From Planktomarina sp. (GTDB lineage: Bacteria > Pseudomonadota > Alphaproteobacteria > Rhodobacterales > Rhodobacteraceae), in assembly GCA_020630595.1 (NCBI GenBank), contig JAHDBC010000018.1, positions 1 through 54,259 on the forward strand: DNA of 54,259 bases, read 5' to 3'. The position numbers were made by a program, and so were the translations under genes. How positions within the stretch are numbered: position 1 is the stretch's first letter; each line of letters begins with the position of its first letter. Below, piece after piece: positions 43,027 to 52,287 of the stretch. The notes beneath the pieces were generated by a model. The model saw nothing but the letters and a program-made list of their open reading frames with translations, did not search any database and was not told where the DNA came from.

Positions 43027-45285
43027 ATGGCACAATCCAAAAGCAACGGCATCGCGGGCTGGTTGCCCATTTTCGTCGCCGCTGGTCTTTTCGTATGGTT
43101 CTGCCAATTCATCGCCCCCGTGTCCGAAGGGCAGGTCTTGCGCGTGGCGTGGGATTGGGTTCCGTCGCTTGGGATCGCGCTGTCTTTCGTGATCGATGGG
43201 TTAAGCCTGACGTTCGCACTGTTGATCAGCGGCATTGGCACGTTGGTCTTGCTGTATTCCAACACCTATCTGGCCGGGCATCCACAATACGCCCGCTTCG
43301 CGTTGTTTTTGACCAGCTTTATGCTGGCCATGCTGGGGCTTGTGCTGGCCGATAATCTGATCGCCTTGTTCGTGTTCTGGGAATTGACGACGATCACGTC
43401 ATACCTGTTGATCGGCTTTGGGCATGAAACGGAAAAAGGACGGCGGTCCGCACTGCAGGCCCTGTTTGTGACCGGGGCAGGGGCATTGGCCCTTTTGGCC
43501 GGGTTGATCATGCTGGGCATCACCATGGGCACGTTCGAACTGTCCGAAATTCTGCAACGTGGCGATGAATTGAAAGCCCATGCGCTGTATCTGCCAATTC
43601 TGATCCTGATCCTGTGCGGAACCTTCACCAAATCCGCGCAGTTTCCGTTTCATTTCTGGCTGCCCAATGCCATGGCCGCGCCAACGCCCGTGTCCGCGTT
43701 TTTGCATTCGGCCACGATGGTCAAGGCGGGCGTTTACCTGATGGCGCGTCTGCATCCGGGCATGGCTGGCACTGATGTGTGGTTTTGGACCTTGTCGATT
43801 GCAGGGGCGTTTACGGCTGTTTTTGCGTCGATCCTTGCCCTGCGGCAGACCGACCTGAAACAGGCGCTGGCTTATACCACGCTGATGGCGCTGGGCGTGC
43901 TGACGCTGTTTTTGGGGCAGGGGTCGGAATATGGGATGACCGCCTTTGTTACCTTCCTGATCGTGCATTCGCTTTACAAGGCGTCGTTGTTTTTGGTGGT
44001 GGGGTGTATCGACCATTCGACCGGATCACGCGAAGCGGGTGTTTTGGGCGGATTGGGGCGGGCCATGCCAATGACCGCCTTTGCGGCCGCGTTGGCTGCA
44101 ATTTCCATGGCGGGCCTGCCGCCGTTTCTGGGTTTTATCGGCAAGGAATTGAAATATGCCGGTGTGCTGGAAGTCGCTGGCGAACCCTTTGTCTTTACGG
44201 CCGCATTGGTCGCTGCAAATGCGCTGATGTTTGCGGTTGCGGCGGTCGTGGCGTTCAAACCGTTCTGGCGTCCAGCTGGTGGTGCCTTGCCCCGCCAACC
44301 GCACGAAGCACCGTGGCAAATGTGGATCGGCCCGGTGATCTTGGCCGTGCTGGGGTTGGTGTTTGGCGTGATGCCGGGGCTTTTGCAAACGACGCTGGTC
44401 AATCCAACGGTCGACACCTTTCTGGGTGACGCGGGCAAGGCAAAGGAACTGAAGCTTTGGGCCGGGGTGAACCTGCCCCTGATCCTGTCGGGCCTGACGA
44501 TTGTGCTGGGGCTGATCCTTTATCTGGTGCACGGTGCGCTGCGCAATGCGCTTGCGCGGATCATGGATGCCGGTCCGAATTTTGACCGTGGTTGGGATAG
44601 ATTCCTAAAGGGCCTGAAAGGGTTTGCGGCTTGGCAGACACGCACCATTCAGACCGGTGTGTTGCGCTGGTATATCTTTGCAACCTTCCTGACGGTCTTG
44701 ATCGCGTTGGGCGGCACCATGATTGCCAAGAATGCGGCCCCACAGACGATCACCTTTGGCGATCTGTCGTGGAAGAACGTCGCGCTGATGTTGTTGATCG
44801 TTTCGGGCGCATTGCTGACGGCCATCACGCGGTCGCGGATCACCGCGATGGCTGCACTTGGGGTTGTGGGCATTGGCGTTGCCATGGTGTTTATCGTTTA
44901 TGGTGCGCCGGATGTGGCAATCACGCAGTTGCTGGTGGAAACGCTGGTGGTTGTGCTGGTTGCTGTCGCGCTTTTGCGACTGCCGTATCTGGACCCCACG
45001 GGGATCAAAGACGTGCGCCCCTTTGATGCGGTGCTTGCGCTGTTTGTTGGCTTGGTCACCACGCTGATCCTGCTGGCTGTGCTGGAAACCCCGCTGGATC
45101 GCCGCCTGACCGATTATTTCGAAACCGCAAGCTGGCCCGAGGCATTCGGGCGCAACATCGTCAACGTGATCTTGGTTGATTTCCGGGCGCTCGACACGTT
45201 CGGCGAAATCGCCGTGGTCGTGATTGCGGCGCTGTCGGCCTATGCGCTGCTGCGCACCACCGCCCCGAAAGGAGATGGGAAATGA
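43027..45285 (+). CDS. mnhA: Na+/H+ antiporter Mrp/Mnh subunit A
   Basis: This 752-residue membrane protein is related to Nuo[18 protein letters not shown] carries the conserved Glu, [20 protein letters not shown] and the nearby MVKAGVYL carry the Lys-bearing helix, and the C-terminal part adds the domain related to MnhB that MnhA proteins carry. With MnhB-G it forms a multi-subunit complex that swaps Na+ for H+. GGAGG lies five bases before the ATG. The stop overlaps the mnhB start by four bases. Confidence 0.93.
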   Translation: MAQSKSNGIAGWLPIFVAAGLFVWFCQFIAPVSEGQVLRVAWDWVPSLGIALSFVIDGLSLTFALLISGIGTLVLLYSNTYLAGHPQYARFALFLTSFMLAMLGLVLADNLIALFVFWELTTITSYLLIGFGHETEKGRRSALQALFVTGAGALALLAGLIMLGITMGTFELSEILQRGDELKAHALYLPILILILCGTFTKSAQFPFHFWLPNAMAAPTPVSAFLHSATMVKAGVYLMARLHPGMAGTDVWFWTLSIAGAFTAVFASILALRQTDLKQALAYTTLMALGVLTLFLGQGSEYGMTAFVTFLIVHSLYKASLFLVVGCIDHSTGSREAGVLGGLGRAMPMTAFAAALAAISMAGLPPFLGFIGKELKYAGVLEVAGEPFVFTAALVAANALMFAVAAVVAFKPFWRPAGGALPRQPHEAPWQMWIGPVILAVLGLVFGVMPGLLQTTLVNPTVDTFLGDAGKAKELKLWAGVNLPLILSGLTIVLGLILYLVHGALRNALARIMDAGPNFDRGWDRFLKGLKGFAAWQTRTIQTGVLRWYIFATFLTVLIALGGTMIAKNAAPQTITFGDLSWKNVALMLLIVSGALLTAITRSRITAMAALGVVGIGVAMVFIVYGAPDVAITQLLVETLVVVLVAVALLRLPYLDPTGIKDVRPFDAVLALFVGLVTTLILLAVLETPLDRRLTDYFETASWPEAFGRNIVNVILVDFRALDTFGEIAVVVIAALSAYALLRTTAPKGDGK

Positions 45286-45701
45286 ATTCGATCATCCTGC
45301 GCGCCGGGACCCGGTACCTGTCTGGGCTGTTGCTCTTGTTTTCGCTTTACATGCTGCTGCGGGGTCACAACGAACCGGGCGGCGGTTTCATCGGTGGGCT
45401 GATCGGATCAACGGGATTTGTTCTATACGCCATTGCCTGTGGCACCGCAGATGCGCGCAAAGCGCTGCGCGTACAACCCAACAATATCGCCATGGCCGGT
45501 TTGGGCATCGCGTTGTTGGCCGGCATTTTCGCGGCACTGTTCGGCGATGCGCTGTTCACCGGGCAATGGCTGTTCATTGGCGGCGACAAAGATGAAAAGG
45601 GCCTGCCGCTTTCAACGGTTCTGGTCTTTGACATCGGCGTTTACATGGTCGTGTTCGGATCCATCATCGCCCTTGTCTTCGCGATGGAGGAAGAGATCTG
45701 A
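45282..45701 (+). CDS. mnhB: Na+/H+ antiporter Mrp/Mnh subunit B
   Basis: The 139-residue four-helix membrane protein carries the MnhB motif [16 protein letters not shown] (about 27-42) and [13 protein letters not shown] near the C-terminus. It is an essential subunit of the Mrp complex. ATG overlaps the mnhA stop (ATGA) and mnhC begins one base after its own stop. Confidence 0.93.
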   Translation: MNSIILRAGTRYLSGLLLLFSLYMLLRGHNEPGGGFIGGLIGSTGFVLYAIACGTADARKALRVQPNNIAMAGLGIALLAGIFAALFGDALFTGQWLFIGGDKDEKGLPLSTVLVFDIGVYMVVFGSIIALVFAMEEEI

Positions 45702-45702
45702 T

Positions 45703-46065
45703 ATGGAAGCCCTTCTTGCCATCACGATTGGAATCCTTGTCGCCTGTGCGGTCTATTTGATGCTGGCCCGGTCTGTCTTGCGGTTCATTTTCGGGCTGAT
45801 CCTGATATCGAATGCGGCAAACCTGATCATCTTTGCATCGGGCCGGCTGACGAACGGCGCCCCGCCGCTGATCCCCGAAGGTGCCGATGCGCCCGTGGGG
45901 TTGGTGGCCAATGCGCTGCCGCAGGCATTGGTTTTGACGGCCATCGTGATTGGGTTCGGGCTGTTTGCCTTTGCCCTGATCTTGATGTTCCGCACGTACA
46001 CCACGCTGGGCACGTTGAATTCTGACGACATGCGCGTCGCCGAACCGCGCGAAGGGCAAAATTGA
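45703..46065 (+). CDS. mnhC: Na+/H+ antiporter Mrp/Mnh subunit C
   Basis: The 120-residue protein is a NuoK-like three-helix subunit (LMLARSVLRFIFGLILISNAANL, ALPQALVLTAIVIGFG). The Ala-Leu-Thr-Ala-Ile-Val-Ile-Gly stretch is a NuoK/MnhC hallmark. The ATG at 45703 is one base past the mnhB stop, with GGAGGAAGAG upstream. Its stop overlaps the mnhD start. Confidence 0.92.
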   Translation: MEALLAITIGILVACAVYLMLARSVLRFIFGLILISNAANLIIFASGRLTNGAPPLIPEGADAPVGLVANALPQALVLTAIVIGFGLFAFALILMFRTYTTLGTLNSDDMRVAEPREGQN

Positions 46066-47564
46066 TGAGCTGGCTCTTGGCCTCCCCCCTTGTGCTGCCG
46101 TTTCTGACGGCGGTGTTCGCGTTCCTGTTGCGCCATCGCAGCGTGGGCCGCTGGGTCAGTGTCGTGGGTAACGCAGCCCTGCTGGCCGCGGCGATGTTCC
46201 TGATGGTCGAAGTCTTGGCCGCAGGCATCGTCAGCGGGCAAATGGGCGGCTGGGCGGCCCCGTTTGGCATCACGCTTGTGGCCGATTACCTAAGTGCTGT
46301 GATGGTCGTGATCACCGCGATCACCGGGCTGGCGGTTGCGGTCTATGCTTTGGGCGATGTGACCGAACGGGCGGAATATCTGGGCTTTCATGCGCTTTAC
46401 AACATTCTGATCGGCGGCGTGGTCGGGGCCTTTATCACGGGTGATTTGTTCAACCTGTATGTCTGGTTCGAAGTGATGCTGATTTCATCCTTTGGCCTGT
46501 TGATCCTGGGCGGCAGCAAGGCGCAGATTGATGGCGGGGTGAAATACGTCACCCTGAACCTGATTTCGACGATCCTGTTTTTGTCGGGCATCGGCCTGTT
46601 GTACGGCATGACCGGCACGCTGAACCTGGCCGATCTGGCCCGCACGGTGCCGACGGTTGAAAATCAAGGGTTGGTTACGGTTGTCGCCATGATGTTCATG
46701 GTGGCATTCGGGGTAAAGGCGGCGGTGTTCCCGTTGTTTTTCTGGCTGCCGGCATCCTATCACACGCCGTTCTTTTCCGTTTCTGCGGTGTTTGCCGGAT
46801 TGCTGACAAAGGTCGGCGTCTATGCCCTGATCCGTATGTTCACGCTGGTCTTCACGTTGGATGTGGCCTTCACCCACACCATTTTGTTGTGGGTTGCGGC
46901 GCTGACCATGATCACAGGCGTTCTGGGGGCGGCTGCACAAAATGACATTCGCAAGATCCTGTCGTTCCACATCGTCAGCCAGATTGGCTATATGATCATG
47001 GGGCTGGCCCTTATGACGCCCTTCGCGTTGGCGGGTGCAGTGTTCTATCTGGTTCACCATATCATCGTAAAGGCGAACCTGTTCCTGATCGCCGGGGTGG
47101 CCGAACGCGCCGCCGGGTCCACGGATCTGGGCCGGATCGGGGGGCTGTATAAATCCGCGCCATTGTTGGCGGTTCTGTTCCTGATCCCCGCGTTTTCACT
47201 GGCGGGCTTTCCACCGCTGTCCGGGTTTTGGGCCAAATATGTGCTGGTTGCGGCGGCCTTGGATATTCAGGCGTGGGTCATTGCGGGGGTTGCGCTGGTG
47301 GTTGGGTTGCTGACGATCTTTTCTATGACCAAAATCTGGGCAGAGGCATTTTGGAAAGCCCATCCGGACGGGATCGCACCCACGCTGGACCGTATTGATG
47401 CGGGCACCCGGCGGCGCTTGATCCTTCCGATTGCAGCCCTTGCCGGGCTGACCATGATCATCGGCCTGTATCCCGAACCCTTTGTCGGATTTGCGGAAAC
47501 GGCTGCGGCCCAATTGTTGAATCCACAGGCCTATATCGCCGCTGTCTTGGGGGATGCGTCATGA
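46065..47564 (+). CDS. mnhD: Na+/H+ antiporter Mrp/Mnh subunit D
   Basis: The 499-residue NuoN/NuoM-like protein has VWFEVMLISSFGLLILG with the conserved Glu, KAAVFPLFFWLPASYHTPFF with the conserved Lys, and KILSFHIVSQIGYMI. It provides one of the ion-translocating units. The ATG at 46065 overlaps the mnhC stop (TGATG); a TTG one codon earlier is less likely. The mnhE start overlaps its stop by four bases. Confidence 0.92.
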   Translation: MSWLLASPLVLPFLTAVFAFLLRHRSVGRWVSVVGNAALLAAAMFLMVEVLAAGIVSGQMGGWAAPFGITLVADYLSAVMVVITAITGLAVAVYALGDVTERAEYLGFHALYNILIGGVVGAFITGDLFNLYVWFEVMLISSFGLLILGGSKAQIDGGVKYVTLNLISTILFLSGIGLLYGMTGTLNLADLARTVPTVENQGLVTVVAMMFMVAFGVKAAVFPLFFWLPASYHTPFFSVSAVFAGLLTKVGVYALIRMFTLVFTLDVAFTHTILLWVAALTMITGVLGAAAQNDIRKILSFHIVSQIGYMIMGLALMTPFALAGAVFYLVHHIIVKANLFLIAGVAERAAGSTDLGRIGGLYKSAPLLAVLFLIPAFSLAGFPPLSGFWAKYVLVAAALDIQAWVIAGVALVVGLLTIFSMTKIWAEAFWKAHPDGIAPTLDRIDAGTRRRLILPIAALAGLTMIIGLYPEPFVGFAETAAAQLLNPQAYIAAVLGDAS

Positions 47565-48046
47565 ACAATCTTGCCGCAAACCTGATGCTTGCTGCTGTGT
47601 GGGCCATCTTTTTCGGGGGGTTCAACTGGCTGACCATGACCTCCGGTTTCATTTTGGGTTATGGTGTTTTGTGGCTGTTGCAGCCGCTGACGGGTGTGCA
47701 ATCCAGCTATTTCAGGAAAGTCTGGTATTGGCTGAAACTGGTTGTGCTGTTCCATTATGAACTGATCGTTTCCAGCTTTCAGGTGATTTGGGATATTCTG
47801 ACGCCCACACACCGGGCGGAACCCGCGTTGATCGACATGCCGCTGGACGCGAAAACGGATTTGGGCATTTTGCTGGTCACCAACCTGATTTCGCTGACAC
47901 CCGGCACGTTGTGCATTGATGTCAGCCCGGATCGCAAAACGCTCAAGATTCACGCCATGTTTGCCAATGACCCCGAACAGGTCGTGCGCACCTTGAAAAC
48001 CGGCATGGAACAATGGGTCATCGACGCGGTAGAGGAGAGGGGCTGA
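47561..48046 (+). CDS. mnhE: Na+/H+ antiporter Mrp/Mnh subunit E
   Basis: The 161-residue protein has N-terminal hydrophobic helices (AAVWAIFFGGFNWLTMTSGFILG) and the MnhE signature NLISLTPGTLCIDVSPDRKTLKIHAM, followed by a soluble tail. It is required for assembly of the Mrp complex in studied bacteria. It overlaps mnhD by four bases and mnhF by one. Confidence 0.91.
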   Translation: MNNLAANLMLAAVWAIFFGGFNWLTMTSGFILGYGVLWLLQPLTGVQSSYFRKVWYWLKLVVLFHYELIVSSFQVIWDILTPTHRAEPALIDMPLDAKTDLGILLVTNLISLTPGTLCIDVSPDRKTLKIHAMFANDPEQVVRTLKTGMEQWVIDAVEERG

Positions 48047-48345
48047 TGCAAGACATTCTGGCGTGGGCGGTAAACGCAGGGTTTGTGCTGGTTGTCATCG
48101 CAGTGGCGATGGCCCTGTTTCGCCTGATCAAAGGGCCCAGCTTGCCCGATCGTGTCGTCGCCCTTGATATGATGACCATCGCGATTGTTGCGTTCTGCGG
48201 GTTGTCTGCCGTGCGCACGGGCGAAGCGGCGTTTCTGGATGTGGCGCTGGTTTTGGCATTGGTTGGATTTTTGGCGACCGTGGCCCTTGCACGTTATGCA
48301 GAACGGCAGGTCTTTCGCCGCGAACAGGCAGAGGATGAAACATGA
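48046..48345 (+). CDS. mnhF: Na+/H+ antiporter Mrp/Mnh subunit F
   Basis: The 99-residue three-helix protein has the MnhF motif LFRLIKGPSLPDRVVALDMM (about 23-42). The ATG at 48046 (MQDILAWAV) overlaps the mnhE stop, with AGAGGAGAGGGG upstream; a longer in-frame start would lie inside mnhE. It overlaps mnhG by four bases. Confidence 0.91.
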   Translation: MQDILAWAVNAGFVLVVIAVAMALFRLIKGPSLPDRVVALDMMTIAIVAFCGLSAVRTGEAAFLDVALVLALVGFLATVALARYAERQVFRREQAEDET

Positions 48346-48704
48346 TCACGTCCATCATCGCATCTGTGTTGCTGCTGCTGGGCGCAGTGATGACGGTTCT
48401 GGCGGGGATCGGCATTCTGCGCCTGCCGGATGTGTTTATCCGCATGCATGCGGCGACCAAGGTCGGCACGCTGGGCACCGGGTTGATCATGGCCGGGGCG
48501 GCGGTCCAATTTGGCGATCCCGATGTGATCATCCGCTGTGTTCTGATCGTCTTGTTCCTGTTGTTGACCGCCCCGATTGGTGCGCACATGATCGGCCGGG
48601 CCGCATTGCGCAAAGGGATCAAACCCTGGCACGCGCAGCGCCGCGATCTGACCGATCTGGAAGACTTTTCATCTGACAGCGACAGTGGGTCTGATCGATC
48701 ATAG
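48342..48704 (+). CDS. mnhG: Na+/H+ antiporter Mrp/Mnh subunit G
   Basis: The 120-residue protein has the MnhG features GIGILRLPDVFIRMHAATK (about 22-40) and three membrane helices; the C-terminus is acidic and Ser/Asp-rich (DLTDLEDFSSDSDSGSD). It is the last gene of mnhABCDEFG. Its 3' end overlaps that of the convergent choline-dehydrogenase-like gene by six bases, and no terminator lies between them. Confidence 0.9.
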   Translation: MITSIIASVLLLLGAVMTVLAGIGILRLPDVFIRMHAATKVGTLGTGLIMAGAAVQFGDPDVIIRCVLIVLFLLLTAPIGAHMIGRAALRKGIKPWHAQRRDLTDLEDFSSDSDSGSDRS

Positions 48705-50336
48705 ATCGGTGCGGGGTGTCACGATTGGGGGCCGCTGCGGCGCGCCCCGGATGATGTCCGCGGCACGGGCTGCGACCATCTGCGTGGGCGCATTCAGATT
48801 GGCACTTGGGATCATCGGAAAGACCGATGCATCCACCACCCGCAACCCATCCACGCCACGCACCCGAAAATCGGGCCCAACCACAGCCTGATCGTCGTGG
48901 CCCATCGCGCAGGTGCCACAGGGGTGGAAATCGGTGCCCACGGTGTGCCGGATCCATCGTTCGATATCGGCATCACTTGCGATGTCTGGCCCCGGATCAA
49001 TCGCTGCGTCGCGAAACATATCAAACGCAGACTGCGCGACCAGATCCCGTGTTCTGTGCACACCGTCGATCATCTGGCGCATATCGTCAGGGTGCGACAG
49101 GTAGTTGAACCGGATCTTTGGCTTTGCCGCGGGGTCAGAACTGGTCAGCGACACGGACCCGCGCGATTGGGGGCGGCAGACGTCCACATGAATGCCGAAC
49201 CCCTGTGACAGCGTGATCTTGTGGGCGTCATAGTCAAAGGCAACCGGCGCAAAATGATAGTGCAGATTGGCGTAATCCACAGCATCTGATCCGCGGATCA
49301 TCCCCCCGGCTTCCCAGATGTTGGATGCGGCAATGCCGTCGCGCGCGAAAACCCAGCGCATGCCCGCGCGCGCCATGTTCCACGGGCGGTCAACCCGGTG
49401 GATGGGGAAACCGATTTTGCTTTTGTACTGCAAGATGATGCAGGGGTGATCCATCAGGTTCTGGCCCACACCGGGCAGGGCCACATGCGGATCAATGCCG
49501 TGCGCGCGCAGATGATCCACCGGCCCGATGCCCGACAGCATCAGGATATGCGGCGAATTGATGGCGCCGCCGGACAAGATCACCTCTGCCCCGGCAAGAT
49601 CGGCGGCGGCCCCGTTGCGGCGGACGCGCACGCCAGTGGCGCGTCCATTGTCCAGAAGAACCCGGTCCACATGGGTGCCCGTCATCAATGTGACGTTCCC
49701 GCGTTTCAGGGCAGGGCGCAAATGCGCGACGGCGGCGCTGCATCGCCTGCCGTTCTGGCGCGTCGCATCCAGCCGGGTTACGCCTTCGGGATGCTGGCCA
49801 TTTGCATCCCGCGTGCGTCCCTGACCGGCCTGCTGCCCTGCATCCAAAAACGCATCATACATCGGATTGTCATAGGTGCCCGGGCTTACGCCCAAGGGTC
49901 CGGCATCGCCGCGCCAGTCATCGCCCCCACCGGCATAGGTTTCACCGGCCCGAAAATACGGCAGGCAATCGGCATAGCCCCAACCCGCCAAACCATGGTG
50001 ATCCCGCCATGCGTCATAATCGCGGGGATGGCCGCGCATATAGACCATCGAATTGATGGACGAAGATCCGCCCAACACCCGCCCCCGTGGCGTGTCGATG
50101 GATCGCCCGTCCAGTGCCGCTTCACGTTCGGACGCATAATTCCAGTTCAGTTTCGGATTGTGCCACGCGCTGTAAACCCCCGCAGGGATATGGATCATCA
50201 GATTGTAATCCATCGGCCCCGCTTCAATCACAAGGATCGATTTCGAAGGGTCCTGTCCCAATCGGTTGGCCAGAACACATCCCGCCGATCCCGCGCCAAC
50301 GATGATGTAATCATAATATTGCGCTGCAGTGTTCAT
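48699..50336 (-). CDS. GMC oxidoreductase, choline dehydrogenase-like
   Basis: The 545-residue flavoprotein has the FAD motif DYIIVGAGSAGCVLANRL (9-26), the GMC signatures GRVLGGSSSINSMVYMRG and GAINSPHILMLSGIGP, and a C-terminal GTDFHPCGTCAMG with the catalytic His, then NLNAPTQMVAARAADII. It resembles choline dehydrogenase (BetA), which oxidises choline to betaine aldehyde, but other alcohols are possible and no betB or betI is nearby. The ATG at 50334-50336 has GGAGAAC upstream. It is divergent from the methanethiol-oxidase-like gene across 130 bp. Confidence 0.87.
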   Translation of the reverse strand: MNTAAQYYDYIIVGAGSAGCVLANRLGQDPSKSILVIEAGPMDYNLMIHIPAGVYSAWHNPKLNWNYASEREAALDGRSIDTPRGRVLGGSSSINSMVYMRGHPRDYDAWRDHHGLAGWGYADCLPYFRAGETYAGGGDDWRGDAGPLGVSPGTYDNPMYDAFLDAGQQAGQGRTRDANGQHPEGVTRLDATRQNGRRCSAAVAHLRPALKRGNVTLMTGTHVDRVLLDNGRATGVRVRRNGAAADLAGAEVILSGGAINSPHILMLSGIGPVDHLRAHGIDPHVALPGVGQNLMDHPCIILQYKSKIGFPIHRVDRPWNMARAGMRWVFARDGIAASNIWEAGGMIRGSDAVDYANLHYHFAPVAFDYDAHKITLSQGFGIHVDVCRPQSRGSVSLTSSDPAAKPKIRFNYLSHPDDMRQMIDGVHRTRDLVAQSAFDMFRDAAIDPGPDIASDADIERWIRHTVGTDFHPCGTCAMGHDDQAVVGPDFRVRGVDGLRVVDASVFPMIPSANLNAPTQMVAARAADIIRGAPQRPPIVTPRTDL

Positions 50337-50380
50337 CTGTTCTCCGCTTTTGACCCAGCGTCGTTGTTTTCGTGGCTTGA

Positions 50381-50398
50381 CGCAATCGGGGTGTTGCG
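50381..50398. promoter_or_regulatory. Inverted repeat in the GMC/mtoX divergent region
   Basis: CGCAA (50381-50385) and TTGCG (50394-50398) form an inverted repeat with an eight-base spacer, midway between the two start codons. A TTGACG hexamer abuts it. It could be an operator for the divergent genes; short repeats like this also arise by chance. Confidence 0.25.
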
Positions 50399-50466
50399 TG
50401 TGAACAAAGACAACCGCATGATTGCCGAAACAAGCAAGGCAGCACAATGTGCGCCCGGGGGGGGAA

Positions 50467-51819
50467 ATGTCAGAATGTTGTGGGCCAGGGTACGCAAGTC
50501 CAGCGGCCGCCATCCAAGCGCCGCGTGAAAAGCTGTTGTATACCATTGCGATCTACACCGGCACCGGCATCCAAAAACCTGATTATCTGGCAACGGTCGA
50601 CGTGGACCCGGACAGCCCGACATATTCGCAGGTCATTCACCGCCTGGAAATGCCGGGAATTGGTGATGAATTGCACCACATGGGCTGGAATGCCTGTTCA
50701 TCGTGTTTCGATGATGGGTCCATGGCGCGCAAATATCTGCTGTTGCCCGGTGTGCGGTCCAACAACATTCACGTGGTCGATACCGCCACGGACCCGCGCG
50801 CGCCACGCCTGCACAAGGTGATTGATGGGGCCGAAATCAAAGCCAAAACAGATCTAAGCGGGCCGCACACTGTGCATTGTCTGGGATCAGAAATCATCAT
50901 TTCGATGCTGGGCGATGCCAAAGGCGAAGCGCCGGGCGGCTACCTGCACCTGAACAAGGATTTCGAAATTCAGGGCCGTTGGGAAAATTCCATGGGCGAT
51001 ATCAAGTTCGGCTATGATTTCTGGTACCAGCCGCGCCACAACGTGATGGTCAGTTCTGAATGGGCCGCGCCAAACACGTTCATGCCGGGGTTCGATCTGG
51101 AAGAAGTGGGCCACCTGAAGTACGGGCGCGAGCTGCACTTTTGGGATTTTGAAAAACGCGAACCGGTTGAAAGTTTTTATCTGGGCGAAGACGGTCTGTT
51201 GCCCCTAGAGGTGAAATTTCACCACGATCCTGACAGCACCCATGGGTTCTGCGGCGCGGCGCTGTCCACCAATGTGATCCACTGGTGGAAAAACGACGCG
51301 GGTGATTGGCAGTGGGAAAAGATCATCGATGTGGAAAACGAAATGCACCCCGATTGGCCGATACCGCTGCCGGGGGTGATGTCGGCAATCCTGATTTCGA
51401 TGGATGACAAATACCTGTACCTGAACAACTGGCTGCACGGGGATATGCGGCAATACGATATTTCCGATCCCCACAATCCGGTGCTGACCGGGCAGGTGTT
51501 CATGGGCGGTTTGCTGGGTAAGGCCCCCACCGTGAACGGGGTTGATGTGGCCGGTGGACCGCAGATGTTCCAACTGTCGCTGGATGGGACGCGCCTTTAT
51601 GTGACGACCAGCCTGTTTTCCACATGGGACAACCAATTCTACCCTGATATCCGCACCAAGGGGGGTGTGATGGTGCAAATTGATTGCGACCCCGTGAACG
51701 GTGGTATGTCGATCAACCCAGATTTCATTGTCGATTTTGGCAAGGAACCGAATGGTCCGTCCCGCTGCCACGAAGCGCGGTATCCCGGCGGGGATTGCAC
51801 ATCGGATATCTGGCTGTGA
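50467..51819 (+). CDS. mtoX: Methanethiol oxidase / SBP56 selenium-binding family protein
   Basis: The 450-residue protein matches the SBP56 family: CCGPGYASP at the N-terminus, HHMGWNACSSC (70-80), GPHTVHCLG, VKFHHDPDSTHGFCGAA and ICHDY-like His segments. In Hyphomicrobium this family was shown to be copper-dependent methanethiol oxidase (methanethiol + O2 to formaldehyde, H2S and H2O2). The Hyphomicrobium enzyme is exported, but no signal peptide is seen here, so this copy is probably cytosolic. Start 50467 follows a G-rich Shine-Dalgarno. The downstream ferredoxin, rhodanese and persulfide-dioxygenase-like genes suit disposal of the sulfide produced. The exact substrate is inferred. Confidence 0.85.
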   Translation: MSECCGPGYASPAAAIQAPREKLLYTIAIYTGTGIQKPDYLATVDVDPDSPTYSQVIHRLEMPGIGDELHHMGWNACSSCFDDGSMARKYLLLPGVRSNNIHVVDTATDPRAPRLHKVIDGAEIKAKTDLSGPHTVHCLGSEIIISMLGDAKGEAPGGYLHLNKDFEIQGRWENSMGDIKFGYDFWYQPRHNVMVSSEWAAPNTFMPGFDLEEVGHLKYGRELHFWDFEKREPVESFYLGEDGLLPLEVKFHHDPDSTHGFCGAALSTNVIHWWKNDAGDWQWEKIIDVENEMHPDWPIPLPGVMSAILISMDDKYLYLNNWLHGDMRQYDISDPHNPVLTGQVFMGGLLGKAPTVNGVDVAGGPQMFQLSLDGTRLYVTTSLFSTWDNQFYPDIRTKGGVMVQIDCDPVNGGMSINPDFIVDFGKEPNGPSRCHEARYPGGDCTSDIWL

Positions 51820-51926
51820 TGGCTGTTCTGCGCGATGTCCCGCGCCGGGGCGCATGCGCAGACTGTCTGTACAGGGGGTGTACAGGGGGTGTACGCAGGG
51901 TGCACCGGTGTTTGGGGGGCCTATGA
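51819..51926 (+). CDS. Possible 35-residue Cys-rich coupling or leader peptide
   Basis: A 35-codon frame starts at an ATG overlapping the mtoX stop (TGATG) and ends at a TGA overlapping the ferredoxin ATG (ATGA), bridging the 103-bp gap exactly. The peptide (ACADCLYRGCTGG...HRCLGGL) has four cysteines at positions 13, 16, 21 and 31 (CxxC-x4-C-x9-C) and several Arg. It may be a translational coupler or a metal/redox-sensing leader. Much of it is encoded by an 11-bp tandem repeat, so the cysteines could be a by-product of repeated TGT and the frame may be fortuitous. Confidence 0.35.
   Translation: MAVLRDVPRRGACADCLYRGCTGGVRRVHRCLGGL
51868..51911. repeat. 11-bp tandem repeat, about four degenerate copies
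   Basis: TGTACAGGGGG occurs twice without change (51868-51878, 51879-51889), then TGTACGCAGGG (51890-51900) and TGCACCGGTGT (51901-51911). The unit is one DNA helical turn and contains the palindrome TGTACA, so a protein could bind along one face. It lies just before the ferredoxin gene. Confidence 0.8.
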
Positions 51927-52285
51927 CGCAGTTTCAGGTCACGTTGTCGAACCGTTCCGGGGCCGTGTTCACCGTCGATGCACGCCGCCCTTTGCTGGAA
52001 AGTTTGCGCGACCAAGGCGTTGATTTGCCCTATGGGTGCAAATACGGCGGCTGTATCACATGCGCCGCAAAGCTGACCGCAGGCACCGTAGACCAGCGCC
52101 GTCAGGTCGCACTGAACAACCGCCAGATCAACGATGGCTATGTGATACTATGCGTCGCACGCCCCACGTCTGATATTGCGTTGGATATCGGTGTCGAAAG
52201 CCATGACAGGCTGTACCGCAATCCGTTTCTGGATCCCCTGAAACCCCATGAACTCAAGGCGGATATCGCCGCGCCGAAAGACTGA
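51923..52285 (+). CDS. Plant-type [2Fe-2S] ferredoxin
   Basis: The 120-residue protein has the canonical cluster pattern Cys39-x4-Cys44-x2-Cys47-x29-Cys77 (PYGCKYGGCITCAAK and VILCVARP). It should carry single electrons in the cytosol. A C-terminal extension of about 35 residues follows the fold. The ATG at 51923 has GGGGGG upstream and overlaps the stop of the small bridging frame. The next gene starts two bases after its stop. Its redox partner is unknown; the operon suggests methanethiol or sulfide oxidation. Confidence 0.87.
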   Translation: MTQFQVTLSNRSGAVFTVDARRPLLESLRDQGVDLPYGCKYGGCITCAAKLTAGTVDQRRQVALNNRQINDGYVILCVARPTSDIALDIGVESHDRLYRNPFLDPLKPHELKADIAAPKD

Positions 52286-52287
52286 CC

